A stretch of DNA of 64,000 nt. Source: Salinicola halophyticus (GTDB lineage: Bacteria; Pseudomonadota; Gammaproteobacteria; Pseudomonadales; Halomonadaceae). The notes below the pieces were generated by a model that was not told where the DNA came from, made no database searches, and saw only the letters and a list, made by a program, of their open reading frames with translations. The DNA lies in the NCBI RefSeq assembly GCF_003206695.1, contig NZ_PZJN01000003.1:52978-116977 (forward strand). The letters are read 5' to 3'. A program made the translations under genes and the position numbers. Of this stretch, positions 27,078 through 37,447 are shown piece by piece (within the stretch, counting starts at the first letter, position 1; every line of letters starts with the position of its first letter).

Positions 27078-28117
27078 GAGGTCGTCCCGTCATCGTCGCC
27101 GCTGCTATCGGCGGGCGGATTGGCCGTGGAGTGGTCAGTCTCGATTCGATCGGCCGGCGCGCCGTTGGCAAAAGCGAGCAGCCGCTCCGCCGCAAGTATC
27201 TTGTCTTGCGCCTGAGCGACGCCATCCTGATCGCCCTGGCGTTGAAAATGGGCCAGTTCCTGGCGTGCCTTGCGTTTGGCCTCTTCGGCCGCGGCCACGG
27301 CAATATGCTGATGATCACGGGGGGGAGTTGACGACGATGCCGAGCCGAGCTGGCGATCGACGGCTTCGAGCTGGTGGTCGAAGCCCTCCAGGCGTTCGAG
27401 AAGCGCAGGGCGCTGCGCGTCGTCAGCTTTATCCAGCTGCCGGTGTAGGCGTTTCCGACGCGCCGTCAGTGTCGCCCGCTGCGCTTTCAGCGCCGTGGTG
27501 TCGATGGGGACGGGCTGGTGGTGTTCTTTTGGCGCTGCCTCGTCGGATGTCGTGCTGGCGCGAGCCGCGGCGGCGCGGCGTTCCCGCTGCTTGCGGCGCT
27601 TCTCCTCGGCCTTGCGTGCCAGGCGGGCATTGCGTGCGACAAAGCGCTGGCGGCCGTTTTCGGCACGCCAGTCGAGATATCGCTGCTGCTCGGCGTCGTT
27701 TCGGGCATCTGCCCACTGGGGATGCTCGATGAGATCGATGCAGTCGACCGGGCAGGGCGCAACGCAGAGTTCGCAACCGGTGCACTCGGATTCGATCACC
27801 GTGTGCATCTGCTTGGCCGCGCCGAGAATGGCGTCCACCGGGCAGGCCTGAATGCACTTGGTACAGCCGATGCATTCGGCTTCGCGAATCACCGCCATAA
27901 GCGGCGTCTGGGGCGGCTCGATCAGTTCGAGCGGGGGTTGGCCGGTGAGCGTTGCCAGTCGATCACGAGTCGTCTCGCCACCCGGTGGGCAGCGGTTGAT
28001 CGCCTCTCCCTCGACGATCGCTTCCGCGTAGGGGCGACAGCCGTCGTGCCCGCACTTGCCGCATTGAGTCTGCGGCAATTCGGCATCGATGCGTTCAACG
28101 GTGATGGCGACTGTCAT
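27074..28117 (-). CDS. rnfB: Stand-alone RnfB/RsxB-like Fe-S protein
   Basis: Electron-transfer protein of 347 residues. An N-terminal Fe-S domain (C19, C22, C27, C43) is followed by two [4Fe-4S] ferredoxin motifs (C82/C85/C88/C92 and C112/C115/C118/C122). A long C-terminal extension of about 200 residues (Arg/Lys/Ala-rich, coiled-coil-like, then acidic) has no cysteines. The N-terminal membrane anchor normally present in RnfB is absent, and rnfA, C, D, G and E are not adjacent. It overlaps nth (ATGA). A soluble ferredoxin-like role is inferred. Confidence 0.85.
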   Translation of the reverse strand: MTVAITVERIDAELPQTQCGKCGHDGCRPYAEAIVEGEAINRCPPGGETTRDRLATLTGQPPLELIEPPQTPLMAVIREAECIGCTKCIQACPVDAILGAAKQMHTVIESECTGCELCVAPCPVDCIDLIEHPQWADARNDAEQQRYLDWRAENGRQRFVARNARLARKAEEKRRKQRERRAAAARASTTSDEAAPKEHHQPVPIDTTALKAQRATLTARRKRLHRQLDKADDAQRPALLERLEGFDHQLEAVDRQLGSASSSTPPRDHQHIAVAAAEEAKRKARQELAHFQRQGDQDGVAQAQDKILAAERLLAFANGAPADRIETDHSTANPPADSSGDDDGTTS

Positions 28118-28170
28118 GAGATTTCCGAAAAGCGGGACGAACGGCCGCCCCCTGGCAGGGACAGCGCGGC

Positions 28171-28176
28171 ATTATA
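28171..28176 (-). promoter_or_regulatory. Probable -10 element of rnfB-nth
   Basis: A perfect TATAAT on the minus strand lies 53 bp upstream of rnfB, between metG and rnfB. No good -35 is seen at 16-18 bp spacing. Confidence 0.4.
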
Positions 28177-28227
28177 GACGTTTGCCACGGACGCTTCGAG
28201 ATTCAGGCCTGCCATCAGGCCCAAGCA

Positions 28228-28253
28228 GAACGCGCGACCGGAGCCGCGCGTTC
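28228..28253 (-). terminator. GC-rich hairpin after metG
   Basis: Perfect 9-bp inverted repeat GAACGCGCG/CGCGCGTTC (28228-28236 and 28245-28253) with an 8-nt loop, 24 bp after the metG stop. It lacks a T run on the minus strand, so termination is uncertain; it may only stabilise the 3' end. Confidence 0.4.
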
Positions 28254-28277
28254 ATCGAGTCTGGCGCTGACTGCCGA

Positions 28278-30338
28278 TCAGGTGACTCGCTGGCCGGGCT
28301 TGGCGCCGCTGTCCGGCGACATCAGATAGATCCCGCCTTCGTCGCCCGCGGCCAGCACCATGCCTTCCGAGACACCGAAGCGCATCTTGCGCGGCGCCAG
28401 GTTGGCGACCATCACCGTGAGCCGGCCTTCTAGCGCTTCCGGCGCATAGGCCTTGCGAATGCCGGAGAACACGGTGCGCGTTTCGCCACCCAAATCCAGC
28501 GTCAGTTGGAGCAGCTTGTTGGAGCCTTCGACATACTCGGCCTTCTCGATCTTGGCGATCCGCAGGTCGACCTTGATGAAATCGTCGAACGCGATCTCGT
28601 CGCTGATCGGTTCGATGGTGGAGGCGTCGTCACCCGTGGAATCGGCGGGGGCTTTTCCGGTCAATTTCTTCTCCTCCTCGAGCACTTCCTTGGAAGCCTC
28701 GATCATCGATTCGATCTTGTCGCTTTCGACGCGAGTCATCAGCGGCTTGAACTTGCCGATAACGTGGCCTTCCAGCACGTGTTGGCGGCTTTCCCAGTCG
28801 AGACTGTCGACCTGCAGGAAGACACGCGCCTGCTCGGCCATCGCCGGCACCACCGGCTGCAGGTAGACCATCAGGGTGCGGAATAGGTTGATGCCCACCG
28901 AGCAGATATCGATCACTTCCTGCTCGCGACCCTCTTCTTTCGCCAGCACCCACGGCGCCTTGTCGGCAATGTAGGTATTGGCTTCGTCGGCGAGCTCCAT
29001 CACCTTGCGCATGGCGCGGCCGAACTCGCGCGCCTCGAAGTCGGCGGCGATCTCGTCACCGGCGTAGATGAATCGGGCGACCAGCTCCGGCTCGGCGCAG
29101 GTCGAGGAGAGCCGGCCGTCGGCGAGTTTCTTGATGAAGCCGGCGCAGCGGCTGGCAATATTGACCACCTTGCCGACCAGATCCGAATTCACTCGTGCCG
29201 TGAAGTCCGCGAGATTGAGGTCGAGATCGTCGACGCCGGAAGTTAGCTTGGCGGCGAAGTAGTAGCGCAAATACTCCGGATTGAGATATTCGGCGTAGGT
29301 CTGCGCCTTGATGAAGGTGCCGCGAGATTTGGACATCTTGGCGCCGTTGACGGTCACGAAGCCGTGGCAGTTGACCCCGGTCGGCGTGCGCATGCCGGCA
29401 CCTTCGAGCATCGCCGGCCAGAACAGCGCATGGAAGTAGACAATGTCCTTGCCGATGAAGTGATAGACCTCGGCGCGGGAATCCGCCTTCCAGTAGCAGT
29501 CGAAATTGAGGCCTTCGCGATCGCACAGATTCTGGAAACTGGCCAGATAGCCGATCGGCGCGTCCAGCCAGACGTAGAAATACTTGCCCGGCGCATCGGG
29601 GATCTCGAAGCCGAAGTAGGGCGCATCGCGGGAGATGTCCCACTCGTTGAGACCGGCCTCGAACCACTCCTGCAGCTTGTTGGCGATCTGCGGTTGCACG
29701 CGACCGGAGCGCGTCCACTGCTTGAGGAACTCCTCGAAGTTCGGCAGCTTGAAGAAGTAGTGGGTCGAAGTGCGCACTTCCGGCGTGGCGCCACTGATCG
29801 CCGACACCGGATTGATCAGCTCCGCCGGGGTGTAGGTCCCACCGCACACTTCGCAGTTGTCGCCGTACTGGTCCTCGCTTTTGCACTTGGGGCAGGTGCC
29901 CTTGATGAAGCGGTCGGCCAGGAACAGGCCCTTGACCGGATCGTACATCTGCTCGATATCGCGAGTGCTGATGTGACCGGCATCGCGCAGCACGGTATAG
30001 ATGCGCTCGCTGTGGGCGCGGTTCTCTTCCGAGTGGGTCGAGTGGTAGTTGTCGAAGGCGACGCCGAACCGGGCGAAATCCGCCTGGTGCTCTTCACTGA
30101 CTTTGGCAATCAGCTGCTCGGAGGTAATGCCTTCCTGCTCGGCACGCAGCATGATCGCGGTACCGTGGGCATCGTCCGCGCAGACATAATAGCACTCGTG
30201 GCCGCGGCTCTTCTGGAAACGCACCCAGATATCGGTCTGGATATATTCCAGCAGGTGGCCCAGATGGATCGAGCCGTTGGCATAGGGCAGTGCGCTGGTG
30301 ACGAGGATCTGGCGCGAAAGCGAGGCGTTGTTCGACAT
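28278..30338 (-). CDS. metG: Methionyl-tRNA synthetase
   Basis: Charges tRNA-Met. The protein has 686 residues, with the HIGH-type motif H-L-G-H (25-28), zinc knuckles C-P-K-C and C-E-V-C near residues 146 and 158, K-M-S-K-S in the catalytic core near 335, an anticodon-binding helical domain, and a C-terminal EMAP/Trbp111-like tRNA-binding domain from about residue 580. The frame reaches 30395; the ATG at 30338, with GGGAAT upstream, is the standard start. apbC and dcd, often adjacent in relatives, are 7-9 kb away here. Confidence 0.96.
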   Translation of the reverse strand: MSNNASLSRQILVTSALPYANGSIHLGHLLEYIQTDIWVRFQKSRGHECYYVCADDAHGTAIMLRAEQEGITSEQLIAKVSEEHQADFARFGVAFDNYHSTHSEENRAHSERIYTVLRDAGHISTRDIEQMYDPVKGLFLADRFIKGTCPKCKSEDQYGDNCEVCGGTYTPAELINPVSAISGATPEVRTSTHYFFKLPNFEEFLKQWTRSGRVQPQIANKLQEWFEAGLNEWDISRDAPYFGFEIPDAPGKYFYVWLDAPIGYLASFQNLCDREGLNFDCYWKADSRAEVYHFIGKDIVYFHALFWPAMLEGAGMRTPTGVNCHGFVTVNGAKMSKSRGTFIKAQTYAEYLNPEYLRYYFAAKLTSGVDDLDLNLADFTARVNSDLVGKVVNIASRCAGFIKKLADGRLSSTCAEPELVARFIYAGDEIAADFEAREFGRAMRKVMELADEANTYIADKAPWVLAKEEGREQEVIDICSVGINLFRTLMVYLQPVVPAMAEQARVFLQVDSLDWESRQHVLEGHVIGKFKPLMTRVESDKIESMIEASKEVLEEEKKLTGKAPADSTGDDASTIEPISDEIAFDDFIKVDLRIAKIEKAEYVEGSNKLLQLTLDLGGETRTVFSGIRKAYAPEALEGRLTVMVANLAPRKMRFGVSEGMVLAAGDEGGIYLMSPDSGAKPGQRVT

Positions 30339-30554
30339 GGCGACTGGAACATTCCCGTAACGAAACCCGAGGCGGCGCGGTATCGAAGGCCCCACGGGAT
30401 GGATAGGCTGAAAACTTGGTCGACGATTGTAGCACTGATGGCAGTGACTTTGCGCCGGAAAGGGCGCGCCGCCATGAACCCGAGGGCCCGACAGGGAGTC
30501 CTGGTCGCGAGTGTTCTATGCTTCTGATGTAGGCTCATTCATTTTCCAATACTG

Positions 30555-30974
30555 GTGACTTTCATCGCTTCTCATCGTCGTGTCTGGCGCATTGCAGGCC
30601 TCTCTCTCGTCTTCATCTGGTTCGCGGTCGGTGGCATCGGCCACTTCGTGATGCTGCATGCATTTGTCTCGATTATTCCACCGGGTTTGCCCTGGCCCGA
30701 GGCGGCGGTGCTGATCAGCGGCCTCTTCGAGCTGCTGGGCGCCGTCGGTATCTTGCTTCCACGCTATCGATCGCTGGCGGGATGGGGGCTGGTGGCGCTG
30801 ACGATCTGCGTGACGCCGGCCAACGTCTACATGTGGCTGCACCCTGAACTATTTCCCATGGTGCCGGAATGGGTGCTGTTGTGGCGATTACCGTTTCAGG
30901 TGTTCCTGCTGTTCTGCATCATCGCCTCGACGCAGCGGCGGATTCCTCTGTTGTCGACGCCCGGTCCTTCCTGA
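30555..30974 (+). CDS. DoxX-like small membrane protein
   Basis: 139-residue membrane protein with four hydrophobic segments. The motif G-I-G-H-F near residue 27 and the segment around G-L-F-E-L-L-G-A-V-G-I-L-L-P near 55-68 fit the DoxX family. The frame starts with GTG at 30555 without a clear Shine-Dalgarno, so the start is uncertain. Function unknown. It is divergent from metG. Confidence 0.65.
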   Translation: MTFIASHRRVWRIAGLSLVFIWFAVGGIGHFVMLHAFVSIIPPGLPWPEAAVLISGLFELLGAVGILLPRYRSLAGWGLVALTICVTPANVYMWLHPELFPMVPEWVLLWRLPFQVFLLFCIIASTQRRIPLLSTPGPS

Positions 30975-31010
30975 AGCGACGCAAAACGTGATGAATCTAG
31001 GGAGGGAGGA

Positions 31011-31328
31011 ATGGATTTACCCTGGACTCGCGCAAAGCTTGGGTTGTGGCTGACAGCGTCGGTGTTGATTGGAATGACCGGGTCGGCCCATGCGATGCGC
31101 TGTGACAACGGACTCACCGCGGATGGTGATTCGCCCGAGCAGGTCCTGAGCAAATGCGGCACGCCTGCGTCGCGCGTGATCGAACTGCCGCAGAAACGTG
31201 GCGGGCATGTCGTCGAGGGTGCGGTCACGGTCGAGCGCTGGGTCTACGGCCCGAGGTCGGGCGCGCGCTACCATCTGCGTTTCGTGGCGGGAAAGCTGGT
31301 CGATGAGGCTGTCGAGATCGTGCCTTGA
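31011..31328 (+). CDS. DUF2845-like exported protein
   Basis: 105-residue exported protein. A signal peptide ends at A-H-A (residue 28), followed by a compact domain beginning M-R-C-D-N-G-L with a second cysteine in S-K-C-G-T-P, as in DUF2845. A strong GGGAGGGAGGA lies directly before the ATG. Function unknown; the two cysteines could form a disulfide in the periplasm. Confidence 0.7.
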   Translation: MDLPWTRAKLGLWLTASVLIGMTGSAHAMRCDNGLTADGDSPEQVLSKCGTPASRVIELPQKRGGHVVEGAVTVERWVYGPRSGARYHLRFVAGKLVDEAVEIVP

Positions 31329-31423
31329 CCGTCCTTCAACCAGAGGGAAAGCCAGCTCGCGTCGGTTTCGGGTGTTACAGTTAGCGGCCAAATCACTGCA
31401 GTCCGCCGCGTCAGGAGCCCGGG

Positions 31424-32353
31424 ATGGCTGATATCGATCTCTCACAGTCACTGTGGATGCTGCTCATTTTCGTGGCTCTGGGCTGGGTGGCCGGGCGGCT
31501 GTTGAAAGTCGACCCGCGACCGATCGCGACCCTGCTCGTCTACATCATTTCGCCGCTGACCTTCTTTCACGGCCTGACCCAGGGGCAGCCCAGCCCCGAC
31601 AAGCTCGTCCTGACGGGCAGTGTATGGCTGCTGGCAGCGTTTTTGTGCCTGATCGTCAATGTCGTGGCCGCGCGCTTTTTTGCCGATCAGGAGCGGGCGT
31701 TACTGGCCTTTTCAGCGGGAACCGGCAATACCGGTTATTTCGGCTTTCCGATCGCGCTGGTACTGCTGCCGCCGGAGGGCGTCACGCTCTATCTCTTCTG
31801 CATGCTGGGCATCTCGCTGTACGAATTCACGGTCGGCTTCTACGTCAGTGCCCGCGGACGTTTTTCGGTCAGGGAGAGCCTCGTCAGACTGGCGAAGTTG
31901 CCGCTGATCTACGCGTTCCTGGCCGGCATGCTGATCAGCGCACTCGATTGGCACGTTCCCGAGATCGCCGCAGAGGGGCTCGACTACTTCAAGTACTGCT
32001 TCACCGTACTGGGCATGATGATCATCGGCATGACCCTGGGGCGGGTCACGTGGCGGGCCTTCGATGGTCGTTTCGTGGCCGGCTGCGTGCTGGTGCGTTT
32101 CGTCGTCTGGCCGTTGGCGACGCTGCTGATGGTGATTCTGCTGCGAGCGAGCGTGGGCATTTCGGATTCGCTGGTGCTGGCGTTTCTGCTGATCGGTGCG
32201 GTACCGATGGCCGCCAACGTGGTGGTCATTGCCATGGAGCTGGAGATTCGCCCCGAGAAAGGAGCCATCGCGGTTTTGATCACCACCCTGGCCGCGCCCC
32301 TGTTGATACCGATCTACCTCGGGTACGTACTGCCCTGGGTGCTCACTTTCTGA
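31424..32353 (+). CDS. AEC-family transporter
   Basis: 309-residue carrier of the auxin efflux carrier (AEC) family with about ten hydrophobic segments in two repeats. The family hallmark G-N-T-G-Y-F-G-F-P near residue 102 and a matching P-M-A-A-N near residue 268 are present. Bacterial members move malonate, malate or other small organic anions; the substrate cannot be told. Only 14 bp separate it from polB, so the two probably share a message. Confidence 0.82.
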   Translation: MADIDLSQSLWMLLIFVALGWVAGRLLKVDPRPIATLLVYIISPLTFFHGLTQGQPSPDKLVLTGSVWLLAAFLCLIVNVVAARFFADQERALLAFSAGTGNTGYFGFPIALVLLPPEGVTLYLFCMLGISLYEFTVGFYVSARGRFSVRESLVRLAKLPLIYAFLAGMLISALDWHVPEIAAEGLDYFKYCFTVLGMMIIGMTLGRVTWRAFDGRFVAGCVLVRFVVWPLATLLMVILLRASVGISDSLVLAFLLIGAVPMAANVVVIAMELEIRPEKGAIAVLITTLAAPLLIPIYLGYVLPWVLTF

Positions 32354-32367
32354 AACGAGCGGGATGA

Positions 32368-34782
32368 GTGTCCACTATCGTGCAAGAGACTTCCGTGGAA
32401 AGGAATTTCGTCGAAAGGCAGGGCTTCATCTTGACCCGTCACTGGCAGGACACGCCGGCCGGTACGGATGTCTCACTGTGGCTGGCTACCGACGATGGGC
32501 CGCGGCTGGTGCACTTGCCGCCTCAGGTTTCGGTGGCTTTCTTTCCGACAGATCAGCGCGAGGCCGTCGAGCGCCTGATCCGCGCCGAACGCGATGTCGA
32601 ACTACGTGAGCTGGAGCTGAAGGACTTCGATCAGCGGCCGGTGTCGGGGCTCTATTGTCGGCACCATCGTCAGCTGATGAATCTGGAACGGCGTCTCGGC
32701 GATGCCGGCATCGATGTGTTCGAGGCCGATGTGCGGCCGCCGGATCGCTATCTGATGGAACGCTTCATCACCGCCCCGGTCAGGGTCACCGGCCGCGAGA
32801 TCGAGGACGGTACGATTCTGGACGCCCAGCTGAAGCCGGCGCCGGATTATCGCCCGGCTCTGAAGCTCTGCTCGCTGGATATCGAAACCAGCGAGCGCGG
32901 CGAGCTTTATTCGATCGGCCTGCACGGCTGCGGCCAGCGGGTCGTCTACATGCTCGGTCCATCGAAGGGTGGAGCTAGCGAAGCGGATCGCCAGCGCGAT
33001 TTCGAGCTGATCTACTGCGCGACGCGCGCCGATCTGTTGCATGCGCTCAACGCATGGTTCGCGCGCTTCGATCCCGATGCGATCATCGGCTGGAGCGTGA
33101 TCCAGTTCGATCTGCGCCAGTTGCAGCGTCACGCCGAACGTTTGAACGTGCCGCTGAATCTAGGAAGAGGTGGCGCACCAGTGGAGTGGCGCGCTCATGG
33201 CAACCAGCCTAACCACCATTTCGTCACCATCCCCGGGCGATTGGCAATCGATGGTATCGAAGCACTGCGCTCTGCGACCTGGAGTTTCCCGTCGTTCAGT
33301 CTCGAAAACGTGGCGCAGACGCTGCTCGGCGAGGGCAAGGCGATCGACAATCCTTACCAGCGCATGGCGGACATCAACCGCATGTTCGGCGAAGACAAGC
33401 CGGCGCTGGCGCGCTACAACCTCAAGGATTGCGAGCTAGTCACGCGGATTTTCGAACATACCCGGATCATGGACTTCCTGCTCGAGCGAGCGAGCGTGAC
33501 GGGCTTGGCCGCGGATCGTAGCGGCGGCTCGGTCGCGGCGTTTTCGCACCTCTATCTGCCACGCATGCACCGGCTAGGGTTCGTCGCCCCGACATTGGGT
33601 GCCCGCGATGGTGACGATAGCCCTGGTGGCTATGTCATGGACTCCCGCCCCGGGCTCTACGACTCAGTGCTAGTGCTCGATTTCAAGAGCCTGTATCCCT
33701 CGATCATCCGCACGTTTCTGATCGATCCGGTCGGGTTGATCGAAGGTCTGCGCACGCCGAATGAGGCCCAGTCGGTGCCCGGCTTTCTGGGCGCACGGTT
33801 TTCGCGTTCGACCCACGCCTTGCCAGCGATCGTCGAACGGGTGTGGAAAGGGCGCGAGGCGGCCAAGCGCGACGGCAACGCGCCGTTGGCCCAGGCGCTC
33901 AAGATCATCATGAATGCGTTCTACGGCGTGCTGGGTTCGCGTGGCTGCCGGTTCTTCGATCCGCGACTGGCGTCGTCGATTACCATGTGTGGTCACGAGA
34001 TCATGCACCGCACGCGGGAGTTGATCGAAGCTGAAGGTTATACCGTTATCTATGGTGATACCGACTCCACCTTCGTTTGGTTAGGCAGGGAGCATGGCGC
34101 GGAGGAAGCGGACGAGATCGGTCAGCGGCTGGTTTCTCTCGTCAACGCCTGGTGGCAGCAGCATCTGCGAGAGACTCTCGATCTGGAGAGCGCCCTGGAG
34201 TTGCAGTTCGAAACGCATTTTACCCGCTTTCTGATGCCGACCATCCGCGGTACGGAAGAGGGCAGCAAGAAGCGTTACGCGGGGTCGGTACGCGAAGCGG
34301 ATGGCAGTGAACGGCTGGTGTTCAAGGGGCTCGAGTCCGTGCGTGGCGACTGGTCGGCACTGGCGAAGACGTTCCAGCGCGAGCTTTATCGCCGGATTTT
34401 TGCGGGTGAAGCCTATCGCGACTACGTGTGCGAGACCGTCCGGGATACGCTGGCGGGTGCGCATGACGACGATCTGGTTTACCGCAAGCGATTGCGCCGC
34501 AAGCTCGACGATTACCAGCGCAACGTGCCGCCCCACGTTCGCGCCGCGCGACTGGCCGACGACTTCAATCGTCAGATGAAGCGCCCGCTGCAGTACCAGA
34601 ACGGTGGCTGGATTCGCTACGTGATGACCGTCGCCGGTCCCGAGCCACTGGAAAATCGGCGCTCGGCGATCGATTACCAGCACTACGTCAGCCGCCAGCT
34701 GGCACCTGTCGCCGACGGCATTCTGCCGTTCGTGGGCGATGACTTCGCCAGATTGACCGATCAACAACTGGGGTTGTTCTGA
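32368..34782 (+). CDS. polB: DNA polymerase II
   Basis: Family B repair and translesion polymerase with proofreading. The 804-residue protein aligns along its full length with remembered E. coli Pol II. The exonuclease motif L-D-I-E-T has Asp171/Glu173; polymerase motif A D-F-K-S-L-Y-P-S starts at 438 and motif C Y-G-D-T-D-S is 562-567. The C-terminus Q-L-G-L-F is the beta-clamp-binding peptide, identical to E. coli. The frame starts with GTG at 32368; a GTG at 32395 would match the E. coli length better. No LexA box (CTGT-N8-ACAG) is visible just upstream, unlike the SOS-controlled E. coli gene. Confidence 0.95.
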   Translation: MSTIVQETSVERNFVERQGFILTRHWQDTPAGTDVSLWLATDDGPRLVHLPPQVSVAFFPTDQREAVERLIRAERDVELRELELKDFDQRPVSGLYCRHHRQLMNLERRLGDAGIDVFEADVRPPDRYLMERFITAPVRVTGREIEDGTILDAQLKPAPDYRPALKLCSLDIETSERGELYSIGLHGCGQRVVYMLGPSKGGASEADRQRDFELIYCATRADLLHALNAWFARFDPDAIIGWSVIQFDLRQLQRHAERLNVPLNLGRGGAPVEWRAHGNQPNHHFVTIPGRLAIDGIEALRSATWSFPSFSLENVAQTLLGEGKAIDNPYQRMADINRMFGEDKPALARYNLKDCELVTRIFEHTRIMDFLLERASVTGLAADRSGGSVAAFSHLYLPRMHRLGFVAPTLGARDGDDSPGGYVMDSRPGLYDSVLVLDFKSLYPSIIRTFLIDPVGLIEGLRTPNEAQSVPGFLGARFSRSTHALPAIVERVWKGREAAKRDGNAPLAQALKIIMNAFYGVLGSRGCRFFDPRLASSITMCGHEIMHRTRELIEAEGYTVIYGDTDSTFVWLGREHGAEEADEIGQRLVSLVNAWWQQHLRETLDLESALELQFETHFTRFLMPTIRGTEEGSKKRYAGSVREADGSERLVFKGLESVRGDWSALAKTFQRELYRRIFAGEAYRDYVCETVRDTLAGAHDDDLVYRKRLRRKLDDYQRNVPPHVRAARLADDFNRQMKRPLQYQNGGWIRYVMTVAGPEPLENRRSAIDYQHYVSRQLAPVADGILPFVGDDFARLTDQQLGLF

Positions 34783-34832
34783 CACCTGTCTAGGTCGTCA
34801 GGACGATGCGGCCGACTTGACTCGAAAAGGCG

Positions 34833-34861
34833 TTGACGCCCCGTCGAAGCGGTGATATCTA
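34833..34861 (+). promoter_or_regulatory. Promoter of the small lipoprotein gene
   Basis: TTGACG (34833-34838), a 17-bp spacer and TATCTA (34856-34861) form a good sigma-70 promoter 89 bp before the lipoprotein start. A small hairpin (CCGGCA/TGCCGG) lies in the predicted leader. Confidence 0.6.
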
Positions 34862-34950
34862 GCCGCTGCCGGCAATCGTGCCGGTGTTGCGCCAGTGCGA
34901 CCGGCCACGTTCGTGAGCGGTGTCAGGCGCTTTTCGAGGACTTATTCACG

Positions 34951-35220
34951 ATGGCATTGCGCCGTATGCTGATGGTATCTGGTTTGGTCGTGGCGATGGC
35001 CGGCTGCGCCTCCAACACTTTTGCGCCCAATTACCAGTCGAACAACACCGATGTTCTGCGTATTGGCGGCGAGCGCCCGGAAGCGGCCGCGCCGGCGGTG
35101 GAGAATCTCGGTTCGTTCTGCGTCCAGACCACGCAGCAGTGGAATGATCAGGGTAGAACGCCGGATGACCAGCGGTTGTGGGTGAAAAGCACGCTGCGTC
35201 AGGCCGTGGCGTGTCGTTAA
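34951..35220 (+). CDS. Small lipoprotein, unknown function
   Basis: 89-residue predicted lipoprotein. A signal sequence of about 16 residues ends in a lipobox (V-A-M-A-G-C), followed by a short soluble part with two further cysteines (S-F-C-V-Q and the penultimate A-C-R). The frame extends to 34852, but the ATG at 34951 with GAGGA upstream starts the signal peptide. It has its own promoter and terminator, so it is monocistronic. I do not recognise the family. Confidence 0.7.
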   Translation: MALRRMLMVSGLVVAMAGCASNTFAPNYQSNNTDVLRIGGERPEAAAPAVENLGSFCVQTTQQWNDQGRTPDDQRLWVKSTLRQAVACR

Positions 35221-35260
35221 CCGAGCATCGGTGACCCACGCTTCACGCAAAATGGATCGA

Positions 35261-35292
35261 GCCGAACCGGCCATTGCCGGTTCGGCTTTTTT
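35261..35292 (+). terminator. Intrinsic terminator after the small lipoprotein gene
   Basis: Perfect 11-bp stem GCCGAACCGGC/GCCGGTTCGGC (35261-35271 and 35276-35286), 4-nt loop, then six T. Confidence 0.93.
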
Positions 35293-35450
35293 ACGACCGC
35301 TAGGCTCACAAAAGCGGCAATGCGTCGATCCCGGGCGGACTCATCGCCACTCCCGACTGAACTGCTACGCTGAAACGATCAGCAACCATGGCAAGGAACA
35401 GCAAGCAGGGAGTCTCCAGGAAGAGTCTCATTCACCCCAGGGAGAGAGCG

Positions 35451-36179
35451 ATGCAATACGAACTTTATTACTGGCCAGGCATTCCCGGCCGCGGGGAATT
35501 CGTCCGTCTGGCGCTCGAGGATGCCGGGGCCGAGTATATCGATATCGGTAAAACTTCGGAGAGCAACGGTGGCGGTGCCGGCGCGGTCAGCGAATTTCTT
35601 CACGGTGGTGAAATCGGCCAACCACATTTCGCGCCGCCGATACTCAAGGCCGACGAGTTCGTAGTCTCCCACGTTGCCAATATCCTGCAGTTTCTCGGCC
35701 CCCGGTTAGGTCTGATACCGGAGGACGAGGGGAGTCGTGTGTGGGCCAACGGTTTGCAGCTGACGCTGACGGATTTCGTCGCCGAAATTCACGATACGCA
35801 CCATCCGCTCGGTGCCTCGCTCTACTACGAGGATCAGCAGGCGGAAGCGAAGCGACGCGGCGCGATCTTCGTCCAGGAGCGGCTACCCAAGTTCCTCAAT
35901 TATTTCGAACGGGTGCTGGCCGTCAACGCTGGCAACGAGGCCTACTTGGTGGGTACGGCCCACAGCTACGTGGATCTGTCGCTGTTCCAGGTGGTAACCG
36001 GGCTGCGCTACGCCTTCCCCCGCGCCATGGAGCGACTGGAGCCGGAGCTGCCGGAAGTGACGGCGCTGGTCGATCGTGTCAGTCAGCGTGATCGGCTCGC
36101 GGCCTATCTGACTTCGGATCGTCGCCTCGACTTCAACGAAGGGGGAATTTTCCGTCACTACCCGGAACTGGACGGGTGA
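35451..36179 (+). CDS. Sigma-class-like glutathione S-transferase
   Basis: 242-residue GST with the N-terminal motif Y-W-P-G-I-P-G-R-G-E (near 7-16), which resembles the sigma/alpha class (Tyr as catalytic residue), cis-Pro in A-P-P-I-L-K, and a helical C-terminal domain with Y-V-D-L-S-L-F. A 15-residue insertion around residue 35 (S-N-G-G-G-A-G) is longer than usual. The ATG at 35451 with GGGAGAGAG upstream is chosen over 35388. Confidence 0.8.
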   Translation: MQYELYYWPGIPGRGEFVRLALEDAGAEYIDIGKTSESNGGGAGAVSEFLHGGEIGQPHFAPPILKADEFVVSHVANILQFLGPRLGLIPEDEGSRVWANGLQLTLTDFVAEIHDTHHPLGASLYYEDQQAEAKRRGAIFVQERLPKFLNYFERVLAVNAGNEAYLVGTAHSYVDLSLFQVVTGLRYAFPRAMERLEPELPEVTALVDRVSQRDRLAAYLTSDRRLDFNEGGIFRHYPELDG

Positions 36180-36283
36180 CGATACAGAGCGCCTACGGCT
36201 TGCTACCAGGAAGCCGGCGGATGACAGTGCCGATTAGCGTGCTAAAGTAGGTACACGTTCGAACATACGAGAAGGAGACGAGC

Positions 36284-36799
36284 ATGCCATTACTCGATAG
36301 TTTCATGGTCGACCACACCAAGATGAATGCACCCGCGGTACGCGTCGCCAAGCAGATGAAAACTCCGGCTGGCGATAACATCACCGTCTACGACCTGCGT
36401 TTTTGCATTCCCAACGAAGAGATTCTGTCCGAGCGCGGCATCCACACGCTCGAGCATCTGTTCGCCGGGTTCATGCGTCAGCATCTCAACAGCGACGGCG
36501 TCGAGATCATCGATATCTCGCCGATGGGTTGCCGTACCGGGTTTTACATGAGCCTGATCGGTCAGGTTGATGAGCAGACCGTGGGCACCGCCTGGAAAGC
36601 GGCGATGGAAGACGTGCTGGAACTCACCGATCAGAAGTCGATTCCTGAGCTCAACGTCTACCAGTGTGGCACGGCGGAGATGCATTCGCTGGACGAGGCG
36701 CAGCAGATCGCGCGCAACGTCACCACGCGCGGCATCGGCGTCAACTCCAACAGCGAACTCAAGCTGACGCCGGAGTTCCTCGCCGCCCACGGCGCTTGA
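36284..36799 (+). CDS. luxS: S-ribosylhomocysteine lyase LuxS
   Basis: Cleaves S-ribosylhomocysteine to homocysteine and DPD, the precursor of autoinducer-2, in the activated methyl cycle. The 171-residue protein has metal ligands His54 and His58 in H-T-L-E-H, Cys128 in Q-C-G-T-A-E-M-H, and catalytic Glu57 and Cys83 (M-G-C-R-T-G). AAGGAG precedes the ATG, and a possible promoter ATGACA-N16-TAAAGT lies at 36221-36248. No pfs/mtnN, lsr or metabolic partner is adjacent. Confidence 0.96.
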   Translation: MPLLDSFMVDHTKMNAPAVRVAKQMKTPAGDNITVYDLRFCIPNEEILSERGIHTLEHLFAGFMRQHLNSDGVEIIDISPMGCRTGFYMSLIGQVDEQTVGTAWKAAMEDVLELTDQKSIPELNVYQCGTAEMHSLDEAQQIARNVTTRGIGVNSNSELKLTPEFLAAHGA

Positions 36800-36842
36800 T
36801 CACCGGCTTTCTCAGTCGTGAGTAGCCGCTGCTCGCCTGTCG

Positions 36843-36870
36843 AACCCGCAACCTCGGTTGCGGGTTTTTT
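36843..36870 (+). terminator. Intrinsic terminator after luxS
   Basis: Perfect 11-bp inverted repeat AACCCGCAACC/GGTTGCGGGTT (36843-36853 and 36856-36866) with a very tight turn, followed by T to 36870. Confidence 0.92.
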
Positions 36871-36975
36871 CGTTGCAGTGATCCGGTTTCTCGGAACCAC
36901 TTGACGGAACCTTCAGCGCTTTCGGTGTCGAAACGTTACCCATTTTTTTGCCGTTTACCGCAAGGGGATTTATCC

Positions 36976-37437
36976 ATGCTCGATACCGTTCAGCAGTTCT
37001 TCCAGCGTGTTCTGACCGCGCCGGAATCCGGTGACTCTGACGCCGTCACGCCGCAGCTGGCAGTGGCGGCGCTGTTCAGCGAAGTGCTGCGCGCCGATTA
37101 TGAAGTGGACCCTCAAGAACTGGCCACGCTGCGTCGCATTCTGATGTCCCAGTTCTCGCTGGACGAAGCGGCTGCAAAGGCGTTGATTCAGGAGGCCCAG
37201 CAGCAGGTCGAGCAGGCGGTGGACCATTTCCAATACGTTTCTCTGCTCAACGAACGTTACGACTACGATCAGCGCGTCGAGCTGATCGCGGCCATGTGGC
37301 GGCTGGCCTACGCCGACCACGAACTCGCCGCGCTCGAGGAACATCGCATCCGGCGCCTGGCTGACCTGCTCTACGTGACCCACAGCGATTTCATTCGTAC
37401 CAAACTGGCCGTGCAGGACGAACTCGGTCGTCGCTGA
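36976..37437 (+). CDS. TerB-like protein
   Basis: 153-residue helical cytoplasmic protein of the TerB/DjlA N-terminal type. A-V-A-A-L-F-S-E-V-L-R-A-D and M-W-R-L-A-Y-A-D-H-E-L-A form the paired acidic helices that bind metal in TerB relatives. AAGGGG precedes the ATG at 36976; an upstream frame from 36901 is rejected. No other ter genes are present, so tellurite resistance should not be assumed. Confidence 0.78.
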   Translation: MLDTVQQFFQRVLTAPESGDSDAVTPQLAVAALFSEVLRADYEVDPQELATLRRILMSQFSLDEAAAKALIQEAQQQVEQAVDHFQYVSLLNERYDYDQRVELIAAMWRLAYADHELAALEEHRIRRLADLLYVTHSDFIRTKLAVQDELGRR

Positions 37438-37447
37438 CCGGCTGAAC

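Noticed and set aside
36976-37437. Tellurite resistance operon
   Set aside because: Only a TerB-like protein is present; no terC, terD, terZ or tehB nearby.
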